Below the pieces are notes generated by a model. The model did not search any database and was not told the origin of the DNA. It saw nothing but the letters and a program-made list of their open reading frames with translations. Below, one piece after another: positions 21,701 through 33,700 of a stretch of DNA of 64,000 bases. The translations under genes and the position numbers were made by a program. The stretch is from Dermatemys mawii. Its lineage: Eukaryota > Chordata > Testudines > Dermatemydidae. The stretch covers positions 17,888,679-17,952,678 of the forward strand of contig ML677335.1 of the NCBI GenBank assembly GCA_007922305.1, given 5' to 3'. How positions within the stretch are numbered: position 1 is the stretch's first letter; each line of letters opens with the position of its first letter.

Positions 21701-24700
21701 TAACTGAGGACTGTAGGTGATGGCCGGTGGTGGTCTGTTTTCTATCTTGGGCTTGTCTTGCAGCAGCAGGCTTCTGGGTACATGTTTGGCTCTGTTCATC
21801 TGTGTCCTTATTTCCTTGTGCGGGTATTGTAGTTTTGAGAAAGCTTGGTGGAGATCTTGTAGGTATTGGTCTCTGTCTGAGGGGTTGGAGCAAATACGAT
21901 TGTACCTCAGTGCTTGGCTATAGATAATGGATCGTGTGGTGTGCCTGGGATGGAAACTGGTGGCATGAAGGTAGGCATAGCTGTCGGTAGCTTTTCGGTA
22001 TAGTGTTGATGTGGCCGTCATTAATTTGCACCGTGGTGTCCAGGAAGTGGACCTCCCACGTAGACTGGTCCAGGTTGAGGTGGATAGTAGGGTGGAAGCT
22101 GTTGAAATCATGGTGAAATTCTTCCAGAGTTTCTTTCCATGGGTCCAGATGATGAAGATGTCATCAATGTAACGTAGATAGAAAAGGGGCGTGAGTGAAC
22201 AAGAGTTGAGGAAGCGTTGTTCCAGGTCAGCCATAAAGATGTTGGCATACTGTGGGGCCATGCGAGTGCCCATAGTGGTGCCACTGGTCTGGAGGTATAT
22301 ATTGTCACCAAATTTGAAATAATTGTGTGTGAGGATAAAGTCAGAGCTCAGCAACCACTTGTGCTGTGGTGTCATCAGGGATATGATTCCTGATAGCTTG
22401 TATTCCATCTTTGTGTGGGATGTTTGTGTAGAGAGCCTCTACATCCATGGTGGCTAGGATGGTGTTTTCTGGAAGGTCAACAATGCATTGTAGTTTTCTC
22501 AGGAAGTCAGTGGTGTCACGGAGATAGCTGGGAGTGCTGGTGGCGTAGGGTCTGAGTACAGTGTCCACATATCCAGACAGTCCTTCAGTGAGAGTGCCAA
22601 TGCCCGAGATGATGGGGCATCCAGGATTTCCAGGTTTGTGGATCTTGGGTAAAAGTTAGAATAACCCCGGTCGGGGCTCTAAGGGTATGTTAATTTGTTC
22701 CTGTGTTAGTGTAGGGAGTGTCCTGAGTAGACAGTGCAGTTTCTTAGTATATTCTTCAGTGGGATCTGAGGGAAGTGGCCTGCAGAAATTGGTGTTGGAG
22801 AGTTGTCTGGTAGCCTCCTTTTGGTAGTCAGGCCTGTTCATGACGACAACAGCACCTCCTTTATCAGCCTCTTTGATTATGATGTCAGGGTTGTTTCTGA
22901 GGCTTTGGATAGCATTGCGTTCTGTTTGACTTAGGTTGTGAGGCAGGCGATGTTGTTTTTCCACAATTTCTGCCTGTGCACGTCGGCGGAAGCATTCTAT
23001 GTATAGGTCCAGACTGTCATTTCGACCCTCAGGAGGAGTCCATGTGGAGTTCTTCTTCTTGTGTTGCTGGTGGGATGGCGTTTGTGTATCAGTGCGTTGT
23101 TCTATGTAGTTTTGAAAGTATTCTTTGAGTCGGAGACGGCAAAAGTAGGCTTCCAGATCACTGCAGAATTGTATCATGTTTGTGGGGGTGGTAGAGCAGA
23201 ATGAGAGTCCTCGAGATAGGATAGACTCTTCTGCCGGGCTGAGTGTGTAGCTGGATAGATTGACGATATTGCTGGGTGAGTTAGGGGTACCACTGCTGTG
23301 GCCCCATGTGGCAGGCAGGATTCTTGCCTGTGGTTTCTTCCACCAGATCTCTCTTCTTCTTACCCCCTTCCCAGGAGCCAGAGTCCACTTATAGGACTCT
23401 GGTCTGGAGGCCTACACCAGCTTTCTTCTCAGAGCCGCATGAGAGGAACTCTGTTAATGTCTCCCTTGCCAAGGGACTCTGACCGTTCTCTTGGGTTTCT
23501 CTTTCACTCCAACAGAAGCCTACTCTACCTCCTGTGGACTCCTTCCAGCATTTTGCAGATCTTCTCTGGAGAACTCCTTTTTCCCCTTCCCGCTTCCTTT
23601 TAAGGATCTTTTTCTTTATAGTGTTCTAGCAGCCTCTTTCTAGCTCAGCTGCTCCATGAGCTGAAGGGGCACCACCTAGAGCACTTGATTAATCCCAAGT
23701 GTAGCCCAAAAAAATCATCATGGGCTAGTTAACCCCAATGCTCCTGACGTGCTATTCACCCCATGACAGTCTTACTGATTTACTTTCAGAGAATGGTCCT
23801 ATTGATTCAACTTTGGCACAATGGATATGGGAGTTACACCAGTTTCAAATCTCTTTGCTTGTGTACCTCTGAGCAGCGGTTAATAGTGTACAATGGCCCA
23901 GGACCAAATACTAACCAACTACTGAAGAAGAGAGCATTTCATACATTTAGTCTCACAATATATTATCTAATTTAGACCTGACATGTGGATGAACATCTCA
24001 AACCAGATACCACCTCAGACTAAAATATGCAAGGCTATTAAAAATACTATAAGGAACGTTTTTTCTAACACAGACACAATAGCTGTGGCTTCAGTCATTG
24101 AAGCAGTGGAATTCCACAAGATTTTTCAAATTTGGTTGAAATTTACATTTAACAAAGGAGTAGGACAAGTTATTTTTAATTGTATGGGTATCACAAAAAG
24201 CAAACCCAAAAGTAGAAAAATGACTGAGGTTTGATTTTCTAAAATGATTAGTGAAGCAATGCAATAACTAGAACTGCTTGATAGCCTTGAAAACCTCTAA
24301 CGGGCATGAGTCACTCAATAATGAAGGACTGTGGCTCCAACAGGATACACCTGATATGTTATCTGTTTTAAATATGCGACTTACTTAAGAATAAGGGCCT
24401 CCTTCCTATTGACTTCAACAGGTTTTGTATCAGGCCATAAGTCACCTCATGTCATTGGCCATGGGAAAAAGCCACGTTATCCCAGCTAGCAAATGACACA
24501 ATCCATGGACTTTCAGACATACTATGAACCAATTCATCAAGATTATTGGAGCACTTGTGTCACCAAAACTAAATAGAATCACTGACATAGAAACACGCCC
24601 CCTTGGTCTATATCTTTTCTGAATGCATGGAAAAAAAGTTTTCAGCAGCTTTTGGAACAGGAATACATGCTAACTTCTGTTACTTCAGCTTGGGCAAATC

Positions 24701-27700
24701 TTTTGAAGCCACTAGATTAAAGTCAAGCTGTTCAGAGAAAACTAGATAACTGAAATTCTGACTTATGTACCTAGCAGTTAAAATAAGAATGCCCAACAAT
24801 GAAAATTATGTAGAAGTCTGATGCCATGTTTAAAAATATTATGTATGTATTGACTAGAGAACCCAAGTTTTATCAGGAAGACTTTTTAAAGGATCTATTG
24901 TATCTCATACTAAAAAGAAGTCTGTGAAAATACTTCACTTTAAAGTTGTGCTAAGATTTAAGAAAGGGAAAGAATTTTTAAAAGACTTTTTTCCGCATGC
25001 TATTTCAAAATGGGAACAGCAAAATCTATTATGATTAAGGTTGCATCTATTCTATCCTATTTGATCATTTACAGTTTAAAAAAAATGGTTCTACCATTTA
25101 CTAAGTCAGTGGTTCTCAAAGCGTGGGGCGCAACCCCATTTTGATGGGGTCATCAGGGCAGAGAAAGTCCCAGCCAGCGGTGCTAGGGGTGGTGGTAGAT
25201 ATGGTGGATTTCATAGATATGGTACTCATGGAGAATTCTGTGCCACAGCACATGCACAGAATTCATGTCCCTTGTAGATTTCTTTGCTTCCCTGCAGAAA
25301 AATTACTTTTGGATAAGAAAGCAAAGGGTAAACTACAATAGAATTCACATACCGCTCCCTAGCTGTGCATGTACATTGTTTCAAGCACCTGGAGCAGCCA
25401 GCGGAGACACCTCAGCCAGTGGCTCCTACTCACCCCAAAAAATGTCCCCCAACTGTAGGAAGTTCAGCATCTGCCCTGCTTCCGCCCGCATCACTTCTCA
25501 GCAATGGGGGAAGGGGTCACTGCACAGGGAACTGTTCCCCCATTTGCCCAACCCCTGTGCATCATTAACTTCCATACCCAGACCCCTGCCAAGCCTCACC
25601 CTCACACAGAGCCCTCTTAGCCCTCCATACCCAGACTCCATCCCAGTTAACCTCAACCCCTGCATCTGTTAGCCTGCCATGCTAACAAAACAAATTTAGC
25701 TCTTTACTACCAAGTTCCTAAATGTGCAACCAAGAAAGGCTGGTATTACATGCCTATGTAAATGGAGCTTTACATACAAACACCTTTCCCCAGCTGAGTG
25801 CCTTGGACCTAGTAAGGCAGGAATCACTACATGTTATTTTCATTCCTCTACTTGTTTTCATAATCCGTTCTACTTTTTATACAATCAGGTAAGCATGCGT
25901 GCAGTTTGAGAAGTCTGCAGTGTAATCTGAAAATCTAACAGAAATACTCCTGAAGTGACTGTTCTAATTTTCTTGGGGAATACCATGTAGAAATATTGGG
26001 ATATCCTCAGACTATTGAACCCAAATTATTCTGGCCAAAGTACAATATGCTCACACTGGGTAAACCACAAACCTTCAATGAAGAATTTGTTTCCTTGTCT
26101 ACAGACGGCACTGCTGTCCCCTTCCAGTATCGAAGGGCAACTGCCACCATTAAATAGCAGTGTAAATACACCAAGGACTTTTGGATTGACAGCACTTGAA
26201 ATCACTATACCCAGTGACCAATGGTGTCCACTCGGACGCAAAGATCTAGTCACTCGTGTCTCACCTACGTAAAACAAACAAAAAGAGCTGATTCTACTAA
26301 AGTAAAGTACACAGCATGGTGTTTTCAGCCCCAGTTTCAAATTTCACATTATTTCATGTTGCACAAGTTTTTTCTTATATAATCCCAAAGATCAAACTGT
26401 GATGCAGCTAGCCTTTAAAGCCGTCCAGATTTTTCCTCTTGTGTAATCACCCAAGGCAGCACAGTACAACACTGAGGGGAATGTTCCTAGAACACAAATG
26501 CATATTCCAAAAATCCAATCTACTTAAAAAATGTCCATAGCTAATATATGCAGATACCTCCTCAATTGCATCTGTTCCTGATAATGTAATATTTTGGTTA
26601 AAGACAGAGGTCTTTCCAGTCCTCAGATTTCTTGTTAAGAAGAGGGTTACAGTCCAAATGTGCTCTTTTTCCCATGCCATTACTTACAACATTCAACTAA
26701 GGTTTCTCCTTAAGCTTCTCCAGAACCTCTTCTGTTCCATTCTCTAGTTTCCTTTGCCATAATGAGACATTCCAACTTGTGATATCCTGGTTGGAACAAA
26801 AGATGCACCCAGGAAAAATTCTTCTGCAGACGTATGCAAGAGTCAGACCTAACGACTCAAGAAAAGAGCCCTGCATACTTGTATGATGCATCCTAGAATC
26901 TGCCACCTTACTTCACATGAGTAGTAGTGCTCTAGTTAAATGTATATGAAAGTCTTGAGATCAGAGCATGTCATGTCTGACTTTATAATAAAAAAATTAC
27001 TAGTTACCATTTTTAGAATGTACGTTACCCCATTCTTTCTAAAAAAAAAGTAAATTATTTTTAATTTTTTTACTTTATTATCTCTTGCATGAGGTGCACA
27101 TGCTGTCCTAGGTCTATAAGAACCTTTAATAAAATGAGAAGGATGAGTTTAAGGGTCACATTTAACTGATATTTTAAAAATAGGCATTTTCTATTTAAAA
27201 GTTCCATTAACAAATTATAATTCTTATGATTGTGGAAAAAAAACTTCCAAAAGTGAACTGTATGTATTTAAATGTAGCCTAAGTCAACACAGGCAAGTGT
27301 CACACTATAAGCGTAAAGCATTCTGTCAAATTAAATACAATTCAACAAGATTTTCTTTATAGTTGGAGCACAAGTGTGCCCCTGCCAACTTGTTCACTGG
27401 AGCCTTCAACTTCTTAACAGGCCTATTCACCCTCTCTCAAAATAAAGGAGCACTTAATGAAATAAAAGTTATTATATCACCTTACAAATGAGTTATTCAT
27501 CCTCTAGTTTGAGAATTTTCAGAAGTCAATTACAAGACAGCTTTCAATTTGACTGAAGAGAGATAACATCCCTCATTAGGGTACGCAATAATTTATGAAT
27601 GAATAACAATTACCCCATATGAAGGATGCCATTTGCTCACCATTTTAAAGTTGCTCTACCAAGAGTACAGAGCACTGAATGCGATATAGTGTTTATATAC

Positions 27701-30700
27701 ACACTAACAGCCTTTTACTAGAATTATAGTGAAAAATTGGTCTGGTGGTTACAACTCTGGACTGGGGCTCAGAAAATATGGTTCTAGCCTCAGCTTTACC
27801 CTCCACTCTTTGTGGAGCCTTGGGGAAGACACTTCTTTGTACCTCAGCTCCTCCTCTGTAAAATGGGCATCATGAATACTTCCCTGACTCACAGGGGTAA
27901 GGATGATCATTTATTATTTATGAAATGCTCTAATGCAATAGTGGCTGGAGACAGATATCTATGTACTTTTAAACATTACTTAGTGAACAGATTAGCTAAT
28001 TCAGATTATGTTCAAGTCTTCACTGTTTTAATTCTGCCATCTTCTGCTCTGTGATGGAACTACATGCTGTTTTTATTTAAAATCCATTGTAATGTTTTAT
28101 AATTTAATTATCTAAATAGAAAAGGTTCATGATTTGGGCATATGCATTTTGACCTATTTGCTATACAGATGGCACTGTTCATCTAGTATTCATCAACAAA
28201 AGTACAGATAAAAATGGTGTCAAATAGTTCACAACATTCTCAGCATTTAAGTGTTCCCTACTGTGTCTGAAACTCAAATACAACTGTGTTTTTGCTAGTG
28301 CATGAGAACCAGAATGAAACCAGAAAGTCTGTCCAAAGTGAGTAAAGTGTAAAAAGGATATCAATTAGATGAATATTATTCAAATTACAAATCTGAATGA
28401 TCTAAAGCATATTAACAAATGAAGAATTTTTGTAGGTCTCAGAACGAATAAGTATGTTTTAGGCCACTTTTAAATACATTGCTTGACTATTTCTCATCTA
28501 TTTTTCCTCCCTCTTCTGTCATCTCCACCTTCCTCTCCATTGAGCACAAAGTGCTTTTTTGAATTTCTGATGCAACACATTGCAGTGAAGTCACTGAAGT
28601 AGACATCTTAGTTCAAACTCCCTGGCTGGAGGACATATTTAACTGTGGTCTTGTTCTACTGAAGTACATGCTTCACTTTAAAATCTCAGCTACAAGAGCT
28701 AACTTTACCACCCGTTCTTCCAGATGGTTGATGGAAAATTTCCCCCATGAATGACCACTGCCCATAGCCTTTCCCACAAAAGATCCCTGTTTGTACAGGC
28801 TGACATCCATGATTATGGTCATGCAAAGACATCCCCTTGAGCGACATCCCTTTAAGCAACTTTTGGGAATTCCAATTTGTGGTGGTATCCTCAGGAACTC
28901 AGTTCTTTGATGGCATTTTCCAACAGACCAGATGTTGAAAAGGCTCAATGTAGCTAAGAAAATCGACATCCAGGCTTGTGATTGGAGACCCAAGAGTCTG
29001 CAGTAACACACGATCTCAGAAGATGCACAAGCTGCAGAACCTGGTTCAGAGTGTGTACACAGGTAAGAGACTCTTGATTAAAATGACATTGTTTTTTTTC
29101 CTTTATTGGTCCTGTTACTTCAGAAGATGGTATGTTCACAATAACAGTACCTGGCCAGTCAAGATAAAGCTTGAAAAGTTTATGACATAGCCTTTCCCCG
29201 AGTATGATAACCTGAATAAAGGTCTGGGATTTGAGGGTAAACCAAGTTGTAAGGCCCGGTACTAATATTTTTGTCCTAGGTTGGCAAAGCAATAGAAATA
29301 AGTGGTAGAAGAGTAAGAATCTGCAGATATGCATTCTGAAGGTCCTTAGGACAGACTTTTTTTTTTCCCATATTGACCATGTGAACCACTGACTTGGAAT
29401 TCACGAAAAAGTTTGGTGCTCAGAGAGCAATTTACATGTCAAATGCTGGATGAAAGCCTGCTTTTTGAATATGCTGAGTAAATGGCTTGCCCTCTCCAGA
29501 CCCTGTGGGACTGAGATGATAGCTGTGGTTTGCAAGAGATGATTCAAAGCATCCAGTTGGCTTGGCTCTAAAACTGCTTTTGTAGCCAGGCAGCCTTGTC
29601 TGTATTCTAACTGTTGGCGACAAACCTAGAAGTCTAAAATGATGCACCCTTTATATAAAACAGCAAAATTAAATCTCAAAAGTTCCAATGCTCTGACTCC
29701 AGGGAGGGAGGAACTATATTCAAGTATCTGAATTGGTCTAGAACAGTGGTTTTCAATCTTTTTCATTTGGCAACCCCTAAGATATTTCAAATAGAGGTGT
29801 GGACCTCGTTGGAAATCTTAGACAGTCTGCAGATCACAAGTTGAAAACCACTAGTCTAGAAAAATTAAAAAAAAAAGAAGAAGAAGTCTCATCTCCCTCC
29901 AGTAGGAGGGGAATCAGAGAAAATTCAACTAGAAAAAATATACGCATACCTGAAAAAACCCTACCTTTAGTACCCAATCTGATAGGAATTTAAAAAGCAC
30001 ATATTACTGTTCAGAAGCAAGTTAAATTCCACATTTTCAGTTTAACTTTTTAAAAACAACCATCCTTGTAGTTAATGATTTTAACCTTGCATCTCTTAAA
30101 AGTATGATGTTCTTAATGAGATGGAACAGAACATCAACACTACCTAAATCAAAATGATTAATTTCTTTCAGACTTGGCTGCTGGCTAATCACTTAAGTCT
30201 TAAATGATTCAATAACAGGGATCGTCTTTAGACTAAGCTCCTTGGGGCAAGGACAGTCTTTTTGCTCTGTATTTGTACAGCATCTATCAAAATGGGTCTT
30301 GGTCCACGAATAGGGCTCCTAGGGGCTATGGTAATTAAAATAAAATAATGTGAAGAAGTACAGGTGAGTCGCACATTATGCGCATTTAACATGCACGATT
30401 TCAGCTTTACTCAGTCAGCAAAATAAAGAAAAAAAATTAAAAAACAACTATATCTGTGGGGCAGGCGATTCCGCTTGCCATTAAACTCAATGAATTTTGA
30501 CCATATGCAGATTTTGCTTTACGCGCTGACCATGGAACGTAACTCCTGTATAAGATGCGACTCGCCTGTACTTTTATCCTTTTTTTTTTGGCAATAATTG
30601 AAAAGTGTGCTGAACACCATAACTTCCTCAAAAGTTTTCCCTGTGGATCATAACTTATAAAGCATTCTCTTAGCTAAGAAAAAAAAATAATTTAAAAAGT

Positions 30701-33700
30701 TTGAGTTAGTCATTGAGCTATGTGTAGAAAGAGAGCAGATCATAACACAAGGAGAAGACTCCTCCTCCATATTTTATGAATATTTTTGGATGGAACTCCA
30801 GTCACAGATATTGATATGGATAAACAGGATGCAGCATGAGGAATTAATATTGCCTTATTATATGTGAGAATCAGTCCCTTAAAAGGATCCTAACCAAGAC
30901 CAATCATCATTTAATTCTTGAGCAATTATCTAAGCATTAATCTCCTTCGGATCTACCCCTTTGGGATTGTGTACGAGTCATGACCAAAGTGCAGAAAGTT
31001 GAAGCCAAAAGAAAATTTAAACAAAATATATATATTTTTTACCTTTTACTCTCTGCAATGGCTTTGTCCAAGTGTTCGAAGATATCTTGAAATAAAATAC
31101 AGCTGGAACGACTATTGATATCATACCCGTATCCTCTCTTCCAGTACTGCTTTAGGTCATTCAGGTATTCCAGTACCTAGAAGAAGATTTTAAAGTGTGT
31201 AACAAAAATGCAGTATTTACTTCGTCTGACAGCTTTCTTAGGAAAACAGGCTGCATTCATGCCAGCCGTTCTAGCACCACAGCGGCCTGTGGTGGCCAAA
31301 AGGTGGAACTGCAGCACATCTTAGCAAAATGTATTTTATGCGGGAAAATACAGAATTCTATGCCCAGTGCTGCGGAATTCCCCCAGGTTAGGACAAAGTG
31401 GAGCACAGAGAGCTGCTGTGGTGTGTGTATCACAGACTGGGGTTCAGAATGGCTAGTGGAGGGGTTACACACTGGAGAATGGGCTCAGGTACTAGTGAGG
31501 TGACAACATTGAGCCTGGCAATGCAGGAGTGGGGGTCCAGAGACCCAGGTTGAGCATCGCCACCTTGATAAATTTCAATCCCCATGCTTATAGCAGAAGT
31601 ACTATTTTCGCCAATCTCTAGCAGTTGACTTACTGTAGAGAGGTTTATGTTTGCTAGAAACATACTGACTGTCAAACACAGGAGGCTTAAAGCTTATTTC
31701 AATGACAAAGAACACAGTCAATGTTGGAGTAGACTAAAACATGATTTATACAGTTCAATTTGTAAAAACAAAAGGTGAGACTATAAATCCCCTTGTTTAA
31801 AATGAAACAGTTAATAAGACCAAACAAATAAAAAAAGCCCACCAAACCAAAACAAGGGGAAACCACTGAGCTGAAGCAAATGGCATGCTTTGATGGTCAA
31901 CAAGTTCAGGGTATTTTGGGCTGGGAGAACGATCAAGTGAATACCAAAGTCCAGGGCCCAGTACAGACTAACTCCTTCATATTTAAACCAAGGGGGTCCA
32001 GATCAAGCACCTCTGCTGATCAGTGCTGCAGCAGTATCATACAACAAGAGAGGCCATCTCTTTGACAGGAAGGTCCCAAGCCATTTAGGTCTTTATAGGT
32101 CAAAACCAACACCCTTAATTTCCATCCAAAAGCCAACAGTGGAGATTCCACAGCATACCGGTGCAAACTACAGATATTGCCAACCTCATTTTGTTTTGGC
32201 AGGGGGATACATTCTTGCTATAACTTCTCAAACGTCTTAGGAGTATCATAGTGATTTTTCACATTTGCTGTCTGGTCACCCCAGGCCCATGTAGCCCATA
32301 ACCTCCTGCAGCTATCAATTACTCCATTAGCTCAAGTTGCAGATGTCTGTGCTGTGGATCTAGACGTTCTCATTGCTGATCAGTCACATGGGAGTCAATA
32401 TGGTTCAACATGATGGAATTTGTTGGATTTTTCCTAATTTGCTTTTTTAACATGAATTAAACTAAACAAATTTTAAGGTTACAAAGTCAAGCACAAAGTG
32501 GGCAAATGCCAAAATTAGTGTTGCTCATGCACATTTAGTTCTGCCCCCTTCTGTTTAGTCTCAGTAAAGTCTAAAACTGTATCATGACATATGTGTTTCC
32601 AAAGGACCCCTGCTTCATTGAGTGCACACAACTTTTTTTTAATTAAGAGAGCTGCTCTAAGTCGCCATCACTGATTTTCTGGGGTATTGTTTCACAGTTT
32701 CAAGAATAAACTATACATTTTCAAATTCAGTTTTCACCTTTTCACTGCTGTCTCCCCACAAGAAAAGACAAGACAAAACATTTTTTGTCAGGCACATTGA
32801 AGCCTGATAGACAAAGGCGAGAAGAAAAGCATTTCTCTTTTAGAAGTCTAAACGATTTGTCATGGAACACAGAAAATGGGTATTTTTTTACATTATGTTT
32901 TAATTGATGCTCAGATTTGCTTTTCATAAGTATAATAATTCATGTAATGTCTTTAATATTGCAGAATTACATCTGACTGAAATTACACTAAAACCTCTTT
33001 TTTCTAAGAATAACTGTATAACAAACTGTTTACATAAATATGCAAAACTGAAAACAACTTTACACAAAGTTAATACCACCAAACTACATACATGCAACAC
33101 CTACCTTAGCATCATCTTCACTGAAGAGTGAGCACCAGGGAGAATTCTCATTTTTAATTGCTAACTCGAAAGAACAGGTAAAAAAAGCAACTTGAACCAA
33201 ATCTGTAATAAATCGAAATAAATGACAGATGACAATTAAGTTTATTTGCTCTCTACCACCCACTCCCAGCAACAAAAATATAAAACAACATCCAATCCAG
33301 AGCCCAAACACATAATATATGCTAAGGCTCCAATTTTGCACTATAGGTCTACTCAAATGTTTATATGATCAGGGCCTTAGATTGTAAGCCTTTAACAGGG
33401 CAGGGACATGTGAGTGTAACCATCACCTGTTTAGTAATTTACATCTATTAGTGTGTATTATTATTATTATGCAATAGACAATAGTTACAAGATATAGAAA
33501 TAAGGCTATGTTTACTCCCTTGTTATTTCGGGCTATTAGATGGCAAAAACAAATGCACTACTTTTCTGATTTAAGATAGCAAGTCCAACTCAATTCCTTG
33601 CAAGTTTCATGTAGAACTTACAAAATTATAGTAATCTCTTGCACTCTCTATGAATGACCCCTTAGGCTTGCAGAAAATTTTCTACTGGGCACAACGCACT

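Larger units (their letters stand above)
20849..23285 (-). mobile_element. Nearly full-length Penelope-like retroelement, inactivated
   Basis: The element reads right to left. An N-terminal region runs from about 23283 to 22659, followed by a reverse transcriptase from about 22655 to 21800, a GIY-YIG endonuclease region at about 21430-21120 and a 3' region to 20849. The 3' end shares the TAAAGACTAACTAAA and TTTGTGGGCTAATACCCACT words with the foldback copies at 5321 and 13877. The combination of reverse transcriptase and GIY-YIG is diagnostic of Penelope-like elements. It is inactivated by one in-frame stop and several frameshifts. No clear flanking duplication was found, so the right boundary is approximate. 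Confidence 0.9.
9736..31042 (-). other. MINPP1 intron 4, 21.3 kb
   Basis: Both ends obey the splice rules, with the donor at 31042-31041 (GT) and the acceptor ending at 9736 (AG). The intron holds a CR1 relic, hAT MITEs, two Penelope-like insertions, a CryI-type SINE, a MIR-like repeat and LTR-like DNA, each listed separately. The gaps 14360-17930, 18765-20318, 23770-25105, 25700-27730 and 28060-29735 show no gene. Confidence 0.85.

Noticed and set aside
22001..22137. Apparently novel segment in the Penelope protein
   Set aside because: The odd serine/threonine-rich residues arise from a compensated frameshift pair; the expected sequence reads in another phase.
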